The position numbers were made by a program, and so were the translations under genes. The notes beneath the pieces were generated by a model. That model did not search any database and was not told the DNA's origin. It was given only the letters and a program-made list of their open reading frames with translations. A stretch of 64,000 bases of DNA from Debaryomyces hansenii CBS767 (Eukaryota > Ascomycota > Pichiomycetes > Serinales > Debaryomycetaceae): positions 930,001-994,000 of the forward strand of contig NC_006044.2 in assembly GCF_000006445.2 (NCBI RefSeq). The letters run 5' to 3'. Position 1 is the stretch's first letter, and each line of letters opens with the position of its first letter. This document shows positions 1 to 8,351 of this stretch, piece after piece.

Positions 1-363
1 AATAAGCTTTCGACTCTTGACTCTAAGAACCACTTCCAGCATGACTTTGATAACTTCACGAACTCGTCCGCGGACTCCTCAAGCATTCAGATTGATACCA
101 CCAGTGAGTCCAATTTGAAATTCTTGAACTACATCGTCCGCAAGTTGAAGCAGCAGTTTATTTATTTAAACCAGAACCTATACTCCATCAATTCAATTTT
201 GAATTCTAATGACAGACCATTACTCATCAATCGTGATTTAGATCAATTCAAGAATTTGTTCTTGCATTCTTGTTTATTGAATTTAATCAAATTATTTAAG
301 ATACATATACCTTCCTTGAGATCTATAAACTTAGGAGGTATCCAATATTTAGTTCCAAATTAA
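1..363 (+). CDS. C-terminal fragment of an unrecognised protein
   Basis: The frame is open from the first base of the window to a TAA at 361-363, so this is the last 120 codons of a longer gene that begins outside. No ATG is needed inside the window. The tail has a Ser/Asp/Asn-rich stretch and then a helical segment rich in Leu, Asn and Lys, ending in LVPN. I do not recognise a domain. The next gene resembles yeast RCF3, which in Saccharomyces lies beside MTC4. MTC4 is therefore a synteny-based guess only; no motif supports it. Confidence 0.6.
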   Translation, partial: NKLSTLDSKNHFQHDFDNFTNSSADSSSIQIDTTSESNLKFLNYIVRKLKQQFIYLNQNLYSINSILNSNDRPLLINRDLDQFKNLFLHSCLLNLIKLFKIHIPSLRSINLGGIQYLVPN

Positions 364-510
364 TAGCTTTAATTTATATGCTTTTTCATTATGAATCATC
401 CTCGTAGAGTCTCTAAGCCGTCTTTTTGCAAAAAATTATCCTTATCGTATATATAGATTGGTCGCACACAAGTGAAAGTAGAGATAAATTCATTTTATCT
501 CTTTTACACT

Positions 511-825
511 ATGACTCCAGAGAAACAAAAGAGAATTGATGAATTAACATCTCAACTATGGAGTGCCGGTTTGACTGGTCTGCTCAAAGGCTCCTTGATT
601 GGTTTAGTCAGTGGTTTTTACTTAAATTATAAGTATAATTTTGGACATAATGCTAAATTTTTCAATACCCCTTATAAAATCGCATACCTTGTAAGTTGGA
701 ATTTTATTTGTATTTCGTTTGCTGTTGAAACAGAAAAGGTCAAAATGAGAAAGCAGCTTGCAATGGAGGAGGAAATCAAACGCAATATGTATTTGGAGGA
801 CGAATTGAATATCAAAAAGAAATAG
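511..825 (+). CDS. RCF3: RCF3-like small mitochondrial inner-membrane protein (HIG1-related)
   Basis: A 104-residue protein with two hydrophobic segments (about residues 17-35 and 50-68) and a charged C-terminal helix containing the string LEDE. Length, two-helix layout and this tail resemble yeast Rcf3, a small relative of the HIG1 respiratory supercomplex factors that modulates cytochrome c oxidase in the inner membrane. The frame opens earlier at a GTG (472), but the first ATG is at 511 and starts MTPEKQ. It runs convergently with the reductase gene, leaving only 73 bp between stop codons. The assignment rests on a short protein and is moderate. Confidence 0.55.
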   Translation: MTPEKQKRIDELTSQLWSAGLTGLLKGSLIGLVSGFYLNYKYNFGHNAKFFNTPYKIAYLVSWNFICISFAVETEKVKMRKQLAMEEEIKRNMYLEDELNIKKK

Positions 826-898
826 AGTCCGAACTACGCATTTAATCAACGACTTATGAACATAAAATAAATACATTTACTATGAATAATATACATAA

Positions 899-3139
899 CT
901 AAACATAAAACGATTCCTCGTGGAAATTCAATCCATTTTCATTAGCCCATAATTTAACGTTTTTAACCAAACTGGCAGGTCCTGCCGTAATGACCCATAC
1001 TTTATTTGAATCAACCTTGTTGCCTTTATCCTTGATCAAATCACGACAACATACAAAATTGTGCGATCCATCATCTACAGGGCCCGAACATTGTGTAAAT
1101 CCTTCATTTATGCACCAATTGTAGTATTTGTAGTTAATCCGAGGTCTGCCCTTATATATTCTATGCTCAATCTTCAATCTCTTCGCTGTGTCTTTGAATT
1201 GTTGTAAATAATTCTTTGCAGTATCTGTTGCATCTGAGTTTAACGAAGGGAAAAATATTTCATTCATTGTGGATACACTTGTCTTTCTCGAGCGAGATAT
1301 ACTTGGCTTGCGTGACCGCTGCATGCTATTCTTTCTGATGATGTTTGGTTTGCTTCCACTAGAAGGTAAGAGGAGACTTTGATCCTGGTTTTCATATTCT
1401 CCGTCCATAAAATATTCTATTTCTTCGTTATTGCTATCGTCATCATGACCATCAGGAATAGTATCTAGGAAATGTTCTCTCATTGTAACATCTACAGCAC
1501 ATTCATCGTCGTATTCGTCTTCTTCATTATCAATGGAAATTTCAACATCTTCGTTTTCGCCTCCCGTAACGTCATCATACTTGCTTTCCTCTCCTAGTAA
1601 TGGCAGATTCTCACTTTCGAGATCATACAAATGGGTCGTATTCGAAGTTCCATTACTTGACATATCATTCATAGAATCATATCTCCTCATGGCTGAGTCT
1701 TGACCTACCTCTGAGCTCCCAGTGACAAAAATCTCAAAATCATCTTCGTGAATGAATCCATCAAAATGCTTTAGAATAGTGATATCTCTAAAATCTTTGA
1801 TGACCCATACTATCTTAATTGGAACACCATGATAATTCATAACTCTCAAAATCGGTAATGCAAACGATATAGCTGATCCTCCTATTATAATCAATATTCT
1901 CTTAGCGCTAACTCTCAACTTAGATATACTGAAACTACCCTTAGCTGTATTTTTTGAATTCAAAAATAGCAAATTAGGATCATATGAACCACAAATCAAG
2001 TATTTATGTCTATTTTGAATTTTGAAGTTACCTCTACGGACTATCAACTTTTGGTAATTATCCAGAGGCAATGATACTAAAGTGTATGGATGGTAGTTTG
2101 GAATAATTTGTCTATAGGCTCTCACAAACCAGGAAGATCCATATTTAGCCAACCTAATATGTGCACCAGGACTTACCGATTTACACTTGATCAAATGGTT
2201 AGGAAATTCAACTAACGCCAAGTTTGAAGATATATTGGTTACCTTCATGTCCGTATCGTGTATAGTCACATCTGTAAGGCATAGTCTATAGATGATTTGG
2301 CCTATCAATATAAAAATGTTAGCAACAGTATAAGGAGTGGCCGTGACAGGTCTTGCGTGAAACTGTATACATATGACTATGATCCATGACCAGACATAAT
2401 GCTGGAAGAAAAAGAACCGATAATATTTCGTCCTAAATCTCAGAAACGACGTCACCATAATAATTAAAAATCCAAGGAGGGCACCCCATCCATACAAATT
2501 CTCGTACTTAAGGGCCTTTTTCCATGAGTTTTTAACTTGAAAGTATCCACAATAAATTACCGTATGCAAAACACCTTGTACAATGATTAATCTGGATAAC
2601 CACTTGTGAATTGGCAATAACGCCAAATACAAGGTATTTGGTAATGGAGAAGGGCGAAGTGTCAAAAAGAATATAGTCGGCAACGTAACAGTAATGATCT
2701 TTCCCAATCTTTTAGCAAGAACAATCAAATCGCCCTTATTGGATTCGTTTAATGAAAGAAGTGCTAATAATGATCCCCAGAACGCCATTAACAAAATTGA
2801 TGTGGCGTGGTAGTATATTTTATATATCAATCCCTTCAACTTACGTGCTATGAATCTCTTTAATTTATTCAATCTGTAGTTTTCATCTTCATCTCGTTCA
2901 ATCCACTTGTTCAACCCCACGTTAGTCTTCTTGAAGAGTTTGATCCTCGAAAAAGTATATCCTTTAACAGTCAAAAGCTTCTGGATGGGAATCGCAATCA
3001 AGAAGACCACAAGAATCACCGTTGTTATATTCCCATACTTATTAGTTAATTCTTGTCGGTATTTACTATACTCCTTTGATTTCTGTGTAGGATAATGAAA
3101 ATAATCAAGCAGATTAATTAGCGACTCAAATCGATCCAT
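899..3139 (-). CDS. AIM14: AIM14/YNO1-type ferric reductase-like NADPH oxidase
   Basis: A 746-residue membrane oxidoreductase of the ferric reductase/NOX family. A transmembrane core (about residues 35-285) contains two histidine pairs, each spaced 14 residues apart (HKWLSRL..VLH and HYVWSW..QFH), expected to bind two hemes. An HPYTLVS motif follows for FAD and a GGSAISFALPILR segment for NADPH. The C-terminus (GFTQCSGP, VWVITAGPASLVKNVKLWANENG) matches the Aim14 branch rather than the cell-surface FRE enzymes, and no signal peptide is seen. Family members make superoxide or reduce metals in the ER/perinuclear membrane. Residues about 475-635 are an acidic, Ser-rich insertion that splits the NADPH-binding lobe, making this longer than Saccharomyces Aim14 (about 570 residues). 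Start is ATG at 3139. Confidence 0.75.
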   Translation of the reverse strand: MDRFESLINLLDYFHYPTQKSKEYSKYRQELTNKYGNITTVILVVFLIAIPIQKLLTVKGYTFSRIKLFKKTNVGLNKWIERDEDENYRLNKLKRFIARKLKGLIYKIYYHATSILLMAFWGSLLALLSLNESNKGDLIVLAKRLGKIITVTLPTIFFLTLRPSPLPNTLYLALLPIHKWLSRLIIVQGVLHTVIYCGYFQVKNSWKKALKYENLYGWGALLGFLIIMVTSFLRFRTKYYRFFFFQHYVWSWIIVICIQFHARPVTATPYTVANIFILIGQIIYRLCLTDVTIHDTDMKVTNISSNLALVEFPNHLIKCKSVSPGAHIRLAKYGSSWFVRAYRQIIPNYHPYTLVSLPLDNYQKLIVRRGNFKIQNRHKYLICGSYDPNLLFLNSKNTAKGSFSISKLRVSAKRILIIIGGSAISFALPILRVMNYHGVPIKIVWVIKDFRDITILKHFDGFIHEDDFEIFVTGSSEVGQDSAMRRYDSMNDMSSNGTSNTTHLYDLESENLPLLGEESKYDDVTGGENEDVEISIDNEEDEYDDECAVDVTMREHFLDTIPDGHDDDSNNEEIEYFMDGEYENQDQSLLLPSSGSKPNIIRKNSMQRSRKPSISRSRKTSVSTMNEIFFPSLNSDATDTAKNYLQQFKDTAKRLKIEHRIYKGRPRINYKYYNWCINEGFTQCSGPVDDGSHNFVCCRDLIKDKGNKVDSNKVWVITAGPASLVKNVKLWANENGLNFHEESFYV

Positions 3140-3316
3140 TTCAACCTAGTAGGAAATTTTTGATAAACCGCAGAATACAATTAACGTAATTATGAATCAG
3201 TTGAACAATAAAACTAACAATATTATTTACTTGATCTATTCATGTACCAGTAAATAAAGAAAGCTATTGCCTGATCCGAGATCGGTTAGATATTTTTATA
3301 TTGCGAACTATATACA

Positions 3317-4597
3317 CTAATACAAATTCTTTATATTCTTTACACCTTGTTTCTTGGCCCTATTCCCACTACTTTCTATTAATCCTGATCTTGTGGGTTT
3401 ATGCAGCGAGTTCGGTTTACTGACCTTGTTTTTATTTTTGTCTATAAAACCTGATCTTGTAGGTTTTTTATTGTTTTTCTTTGAATTTGAACTGGGTATA
3501 ACCCCTGATCTGGACGGATTAGGCTTATCCGACTTGGCAGGATGTCTAGAATTTGGCTTGAAATGTATATGACTATTAATGTTGTTGTTGTTGTTGTTGT
3601 AATAGCCGTTGAAGTTGTTATCTATAGGCTGTCTGTTGAAATTTGAGTTTGAATTGTAGTTGTAATCGTTATAATTGGTGAAGTTATTCCTATACGAACC
3701 ATTATTATAGCTGCCCTTGTTTCCATAATTACTGTTGTTGCTGTTGTTGGCATAGTTGTTGGTGTAGGTGGGTTTAGCGTTTTGTAGTTTCTTCTGGGTG
3801 TTCGGTTTAGTGGAGTTGATGCGATCAAAATAAAGCGATCTTAAATGTCTGGGCAAATTAGTTCCACTGAAGGCACTGCCGTTTACACACGGTATCCTTG
3901 AAGTTCTAGGTTCTGGGCATTCATCCCCGTAATGTTCATCGTCGCCACAATTATAACAGTACACCACTGGCAACACTGTGCTTTCGTATTTGTCATTCTC
4001 ATCGTCACTTTTAGGTGTGGGTAATGTTAAATATGACCTCCAAATGCTAGGACACATATCGTCTCCATGGTTGAACGTATCGCAATGTTTACAATACTGT
4101 CTCTTTTTGAGCTTATTCTTACACTTGATGGCAACATGGCCCTTCAATCCGCATCTCGAGCATACCATTGTAGTTGGGCATTGAGTTTCATAATGATCGC
4201 CCACAACCCCACATTTATGGCACACAACTGTCTTACATTTAGCCCTTATATGGCCTCTTTTATGGCAATTTGCACATAATGGGCCCATGCTCTGCAACGA
4301 GTTGATGGTTGTACCAGAACTTGGATCGGTGACCCCAAAATATCTTCCCTCACCACGGAGTTCTATTAATTCGTCCGCATTATCATTAACCTGGTCAAAT
4401 GAAAGAGACGTCACCCCTTCCTTTCTATTATTTCCACCATTATTGTTATTTGGCGTATTTTCCTTCGTTTCGGCTGCTGATGGATTTTGCGATGAGATGT
4501 TTTCATGAAGTATCGACGTCATGCTTGGAGTAGCCGATTTCTCGTGTTCTCCTACCAGCGGTTGGGTATCCTCGACAAACGGTAGTATCTTTGACAT
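3317..4597 (-). CDS. AIR1: AIR1/AIR2 zinc-knuckle subunit of the TRAMP complex
   Basis: A 426-residue protein with five consecutive CCHC zinc knuckles (about residues 105-230; e.g. CANCHKRGHIRAKC, CHKCGVVGDHYETQC, CSRCGLKGHVAIKC, a QYCKHCDTFNHGDDMC unit and CYNCGDDEHYGDEC). This is the signature of Air1/Air2, which bridge Trf4/5 and the Mtr4 helicase in the TRAMP complex for nuclear RNA surveillance. The R-SYLTLP and P-RHLRSLYFDR segments around the last knuckle also fit. The C-terminal third is Asn-rich with a run of six Asn and ends in three spaced PxRSGxI motifs (residues 361-367, 379-385, 401-407). One Air gene is typical outside Saccharomyces, so AIR1 versus AIR2 cannot be distinguished. 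Start is ATG at 4597. Confidence 0.85.
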   Translation of the reverse strand: MSKILPFVEDTQPLVGEHEKSATPSMTSILHENISSQNPSAAETKENTPNNNNGGNNRKEGVTSLSFDQVNDNADELIELRGEGRYFGVTDPSSGTTINSLQSMGPLCANCHKRGHIRAKCKTVVCHKCGVVGDHYETQCPTTMVCSRCGLKGHVAIKCKNKLKKRQYCKHCDTFNHGDDMCPSIWRSYLTLPTPKSDDENDKYESTVLPVVYCYNCGDDEHYGDECPEPRTSRIPCVNGSAFSGTNLPRHLRSLYFDRINSTKPNTQKKLQNAKPTYTNNYANNSNNSNYGNKGSYNNGSYRNNFTNYNDYNYNSNSNFNRQPIDNNFNGYYNNNNNNINSHIHFKPNSRHPAKSDKPNPSRSGVIPSSNSKKNNKKPTRSGFIDKNKNKVSKPNSLHKPTRSGLIESSGNRAKKQGVKNIKNLY

Positions 4598-4910
4598 ATT
4601 TTCTCTCTATAGCGTGAATATCTGGGAGGTATATCTTCCATCTAAAGTTTTTGATATTCATCCACCAAGAAAATAATAGAGAAAAAAAAAAGATACACAA
4701 AATCTAGCATAGTGCTATACGATAAGATTTGCAAGATATACCGTCTACAACTATTACTTTAAACAATTACATCAATCCGTGAAGGACTGGGCATTCATTA
4801 GCTTATACTATTGGACATGTACCAAAAAAAAAATAGAGTTTGTATTTTAGAAAAGTGAAATAAGCCTGTTTGAATGGCCGTAACAAGCAATTGAACTAGG
4901 TCTAGCTGGC
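4598..4910. other. Intergenic spacer AIR1-TVP18
   Basis: Both neighbours are on the minus strand, so this is the promoter and leader of AIR1 plus the 3' end region of TVP18. It is AT-rich with several A runs (4681-4691, 4822-4833). I see no RNA gene or long repeat. Confidence 0.6.
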
Positions 4911-5429
4911 TTACAACACATTTCTGACAATATGGTCTCCAACCTGACCCTCAAGCGAGTCCGGTTCTCCAGCAACATTGAACGACGTCTTTAAGTACTC
5001 CTGGTGCATAAATGCAGCCAATGCATAACAGATACCGGCCAACGTAAAGAACACAGCAACCACAATTAAACTAGTGACCTGGACCGTCAACGAAAGCCAC
5101 TGTATGGCTCCCATCAATATGTAGAACCCACATCTAGGCCAATTCTCGTCGAAGTTTCTGATAAAGGTGGTAAATTTGTCCGTCAAGGGGCAAATCTTCA
5201 ACAAGAATGGAATTTCGACAAACACAACCACCAACCCTTGCACAATACATATGATTGAAAACACAATCACCACCGAAGCATGGAAAATGTTAGCAATTCC
5301 CAATGCTATACATAAAAATATCGTAAGTAACCCGATCCACTGCCCATATAGGGAGAAGTTCTTCTTCTTAAAATCGCTTGAAAACCCTGCAAACAAATTG
5401 CTAAATACTGATGATATATTCAAAGCCAT
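4911..5429 (-). CDS. TVP18: TVP18 Golgi membrane protein
   Basis: A 172-residue protein with four predicted transmembrane helices. The opening segment (SVFSNLFAGFSSDFKKKNFSLYGQWIG), the central EIPFLLKICP and the PRCGFYILMGAIQWLS segment are hallmarks of Tvp18/Cacfd1-type proteins. Tvp18 is an integral membrane protein of late Golgi vesicles linked to vesicle trafficking in yeast. Its length matches the family (about 167 residues). It is divergently transcribed from the GTPase gene with 192 bp between start codons. Start is ATG at 5429. Confidence 0.9.
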   Translation of the reverse strand: MALNISSVFSNLFAGFSSDFKKKNFSLYGQWIGLLTIFLCIALGIANIFHASVVIVFSIICIVQGLVVVFVEIPFLLKICPLTDKFTTFIRNFDENWPRCGFYILMGAIQWLSLTVQVTSLIVVAVFFTLAGICYALAAFMHQEYLKTSFNVAGEPDSLEGQVGDHIVRNVL

Positions 5430-5621
5430 TGTACCAGTCTAATATATATGATATCTTAACTGCTTTATAAATACTGGAATTGTTGTTTGTTAACTTATAT
5501 ACGAAAAGAAAACGTAAGACAGCCTAATAATAAAATGGCACAAAACCTCTAATGATGTAGTAGTAGTTAAAATCTTTTTATTACAAGATATTTATGGTAT
5601 ATTATTGATAGAAACAGATAG

Positions 5622-6869
5622 ATGGGACGAGAAACAGTTATTGCTCTTGTAGGAAAGCCATCGGCTGGAAAATCTACTACGTTAAATTCGTTGACAGACG
5701 CTAATGCAAAAGTTGGAGCTTTTCCATTTACTACTATAGACCCAAATAAGGCCACAGGTTACCTAGAGGTAGATTGTGCATGTGCAAGGTTCGGTAAACA
5801 GGCTTTATGCAAGCCTAACTATGGATATTGTCGAGATGGTAAACGAGGTGTTCCAATCATGTTGTTGGATGTGGCAGGGTTGGTTCCCAATGCTCATCTT
5901 GGAAAAGGATTAGGAAACAAATTTTTGGGAGATTTGACCGAAGCGGATTGTTTGATCCATATTGTGGACGTGAGTGGAACCACTAATGCAGAGGGAAAGG
6001 CCACGAGAGGATACGACCCATTACACGATATAGAGTGGTTACAGGACGAGATCTTCAAGTGGATTCTCGGGAACCTTATGGAGAGATGGGGCTCGGTGGT
6101 CAGAAGACACACAGCGACTAAAGCCACGACGTTGGAGACCTTGAGACAGCAGTTGGGTGGTTATTCGGCTAATAAGCAGTTGATTGGTAAAGCACTTGAC
6201 CTTTTGCCGGGTTTGGCTCCGTTGCAAGACTGGGATAATGAAACCATCGAGAAGGTGGTGAGGTCATTTATGCAAGTGAAGTTTCCAACGGTGTTGTCGC
6301 TCAACAAGATGGACCACCCGGATTCGGATAAGAATGTGTCCAAGATCATTTTAAAGTACCCAGAGTTGAAATCCGTATTGACATCTTCGATCACCGAGGT
6401 ATTTTTACGTAAATTGGCCAATCAACAATACATCAAGTACGACCTGGGAACTGAGTTTGTTGACACGATCGATGACTTGGGCCCCGAATCAAAGTTGAAG
6501 CCTTTGGACGACAAATTGCGTAACAGAATCGACAATATCAGGGACTTGGTGCTCTACAGATTCGGCTCCACTGGTGTTGTGCAATTATTACAAGCAGCTG
6601 CGGACGTATTAGGGTTAATTCCTGTCTTCCCAGTTAGAAGCATCCATAATTTCACTGGTAGTTCAGGTGAATATGTCTTTAGGGATTGTGTGCTTGTGAA
6701 AAAAGGCACGCCGGTGATATCGGTGGCTAGAAAAATCATGGGAGATGTTACTATCGCTGCAATTGAAGGTGTTGGTGGAGTAAGAATTGGTGAAGAGGAC
6801 ACGGTAGACAGTGGTAAGAACGATATCTTGAGTTTCAAGATCGTTCCGGGAAGTACCACCAATAATTGA
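5622..6869 (+). CDS. YGR210C-type OBG/YchF-like GTPase
   Basis: A 415-residue P-loop NTPase of the OBG-HflX superfamily. G1 is GKPSAGKST (residues 11-19), switch I and G2 lie in PFTTIDPN, G3 is LLDVAGLV, and G4 is NKMD at 228-231. The Cys-rich insertion [19 protein letters not shown] after G2 and the C-terminal TGS domain ([11 protein letters not shown] onward) are characteristic of the eukaryotic/archaeal subgroup that includes Saccharomyces YGR210C, not OLA1. Relatives are thought to associate with ribosomes; the exact role is not established. Start is ATG at 5622. Confidence 0.85.
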   Translation: MGRETVIALVGKPSAGKSTTLNSLTDANAKVGAFPFTTIDPNKATGYLEVDCACARFGKQALCKPNYGYCRDGKRGVPIMLLDVAGLVPNAHLGKGLGNKFLGDLTEADCLIHIVDVSGTTNAEGKATRGYDPLHDIEWLQDEIFKWILGNLMERWGSVVRRHTATKATTLETLRQQLGGYSANKQLIGKALDLLPGLAPLQDWDNETIEKVVRSFMQVKFPTVLSLNKMDHPDSDKNVSKIILKYPELKSVLTSSITEVFLRKLANQQYIKYDLGTEFVDTIDDLGPESKLKPLDDKLRNRIDNIRDLVLYRFGSTGVVQLLQAAADVLGLIPVFPVRSIHNFTGSSGEYVFRDCVLVKKGTPVISVARKIMGDVTIAAIEGVGGVRIGEEDTVDSGKNDILSFKIVPGSTTNN

Positions 6870-7024
6870 GTTAATTAAGTTGTATATACGTAAATCTATA
6901 GATACGAGTAATAGATAATTTCAGGCAATATTTTTTTAACCGAAGTCCGGCTGAAGAGTTTTTTTCTATATAAGATCAATAAGACCTCTTTCTTTCTGAA
7001 AACTTTAGAAACAGTAATAACATC

Positions 7025-8059
7025 ATGTCGGAAACAGCAGTGGTTGAACAACCGAACGATGAAGTTTCAACTGAAAAAATAAACGCTAGCTCAGTTGGTG
7101 ATACTATCAAATCTACCGAGCTCACAGCTGATCAAAAAGATAAGTTGGAGAAATTAATTGGGGCCGTTCCAGAAATTTTAAAGAAAACTGATAACCCTAA
7201 ATACGATGAAATCTTCGGGTACTGTATCAATGTTGATACAAACGAACATGTCGATGTTTCCATTAGAAACGAAATTTTGTTGAAGTTTTTGGTAGCTGAT
7301 GAATACGACGTTGAAACTGCCAAGACAAGATTAGTGAACACCTTGAATTGGAGAAATAAGTTCCAACCTCTTTCAGCCGCTTACGAAGAGGAATTTGACC
7401 AGGAATTGGATCAATTGGGGGTCATTACTGGCAACCCAGATGGTAACAGTAACATGAAGTATGTCACTTGGAACTTATACGGGAAACTTAAGAATCCTAA
7501 AAAGGTGTTCCAGCAGTACGGTGGTGAAGGTGAGTCCAAGGTGGGTGCTAAGGAAGGTACACAGTTCTTGAGATGGCGTATTGGTATCATGGAAAAATCA
7601 TTGCTGTTTGCAGACTTCACCGACCCATCGAACAACAAAATCGCCCAAGTCCATGACTACAATAACGTCTCCATGCTTCGTATGGACCCCAACGTCAAGG
7701 CTTCCACAAAGCAGATCATCAGTATTTTCGGTGCCAACTACCCAGAACTATTATCTGTTAAATTCTTCATCAACGTTCCAGTATTCATGGGCTGGGTATT
7801 CTCATTCCTCAAGAAAATGGGTATCATCAGCGCTGAAACTTTGAAGAAGTTCCAAGTCTTGAGTAACGGTAACTTGTCTGAATGGTTTGGTAAGGATAAC
7901 TTGCCAGCAGAATACAACGGAGGCAAGTCTACGAAGTTCAGCCTGTTAGAAGCCTTGGCTGAAGCCACCCCAGAACATGATATACCAGTCTACGCTAAAA
8001 TCATCCTCGCCCAAACCAAAGATCAAGTAATTGAAGACACTAACCTCTCCGTTGACTAA
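7025..8059 (+). CDS. SFH5: SFH5 phosphatidylinositol/heme-binding Sec14-like transfer protein
   Basis: A 344-residue soluble protein with a CRAL-TRIO N-terminal helical part (about 75-130) and a Sec14 lipid-binding domain (about 140-320). Typical segments are FLRWRIGIMEKSLLFADF, the HDYNNVSMLRMDPNVKAS stretch and NYPELLSVKFFINVP. The distinctive Sfh5 C-terminus (SEWFGKDNLPAEYNGGKS) is present. Sfh5 acts at the ER/plasma membrane in PI transfer, and the Saccharomyces protein also binds heme. The first 50 residues are low-complexity, as in other CTG-clade Sfh5 proteins. Start is ATG at 7025. Confidence 0.9.
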   Translation: MSETAVVEQPNDEVSTEKINASSVGDTIKSTELTADQKDKLEKLIGAVPEILKKTDNPKYDEIFGYCINVDTNEHVDVSIRNEILLKFLVADEYDVETAKTRLVNTLNWRNKFQPLSAAYEEEFDQELDQLGVITGNPDGNSNMKYVTWNLYGKLKNPKKVFQQYGGEGESKVGAKEGTQFLRWRIGIMEKSLLFADFTDPSNNKIAQVHDYNNVSMLRMDPNVKASTKQIISIFGANYPELLSVKFFINVPVFMGWVFSFLKKMGIISAETLKKFQVLSNGNLSEWFGKDNLPAEYNGGKSTKFSLLEALAEATPEHDIPVYAKIILAQTKDQVIEDTNLSVD

Positions 8060-8351
8060 GTAACATCACTACACCTTAACAATTTTGATTTTGAATTTCA
8101 TCTGTTTCTACAATGTAAGATCCATTCTACACTAATATTTAATCTTTAATAATTTAATTTTTATTATCAACTAGAACGTACCAATAATGTAGCCTTGTAA
8201 CTGTAGACTTATATCGTAATTGTTCGTACAATTGTTCTGTTCTGCTTTATTCTTCATAAGGCTTCCGAGAGAATCATATTGAGATCACTGCGACTATTAA
8301 AAAAATATAATTGATTTCACAATTACATTATAAAACCTATTCATTAATGAT

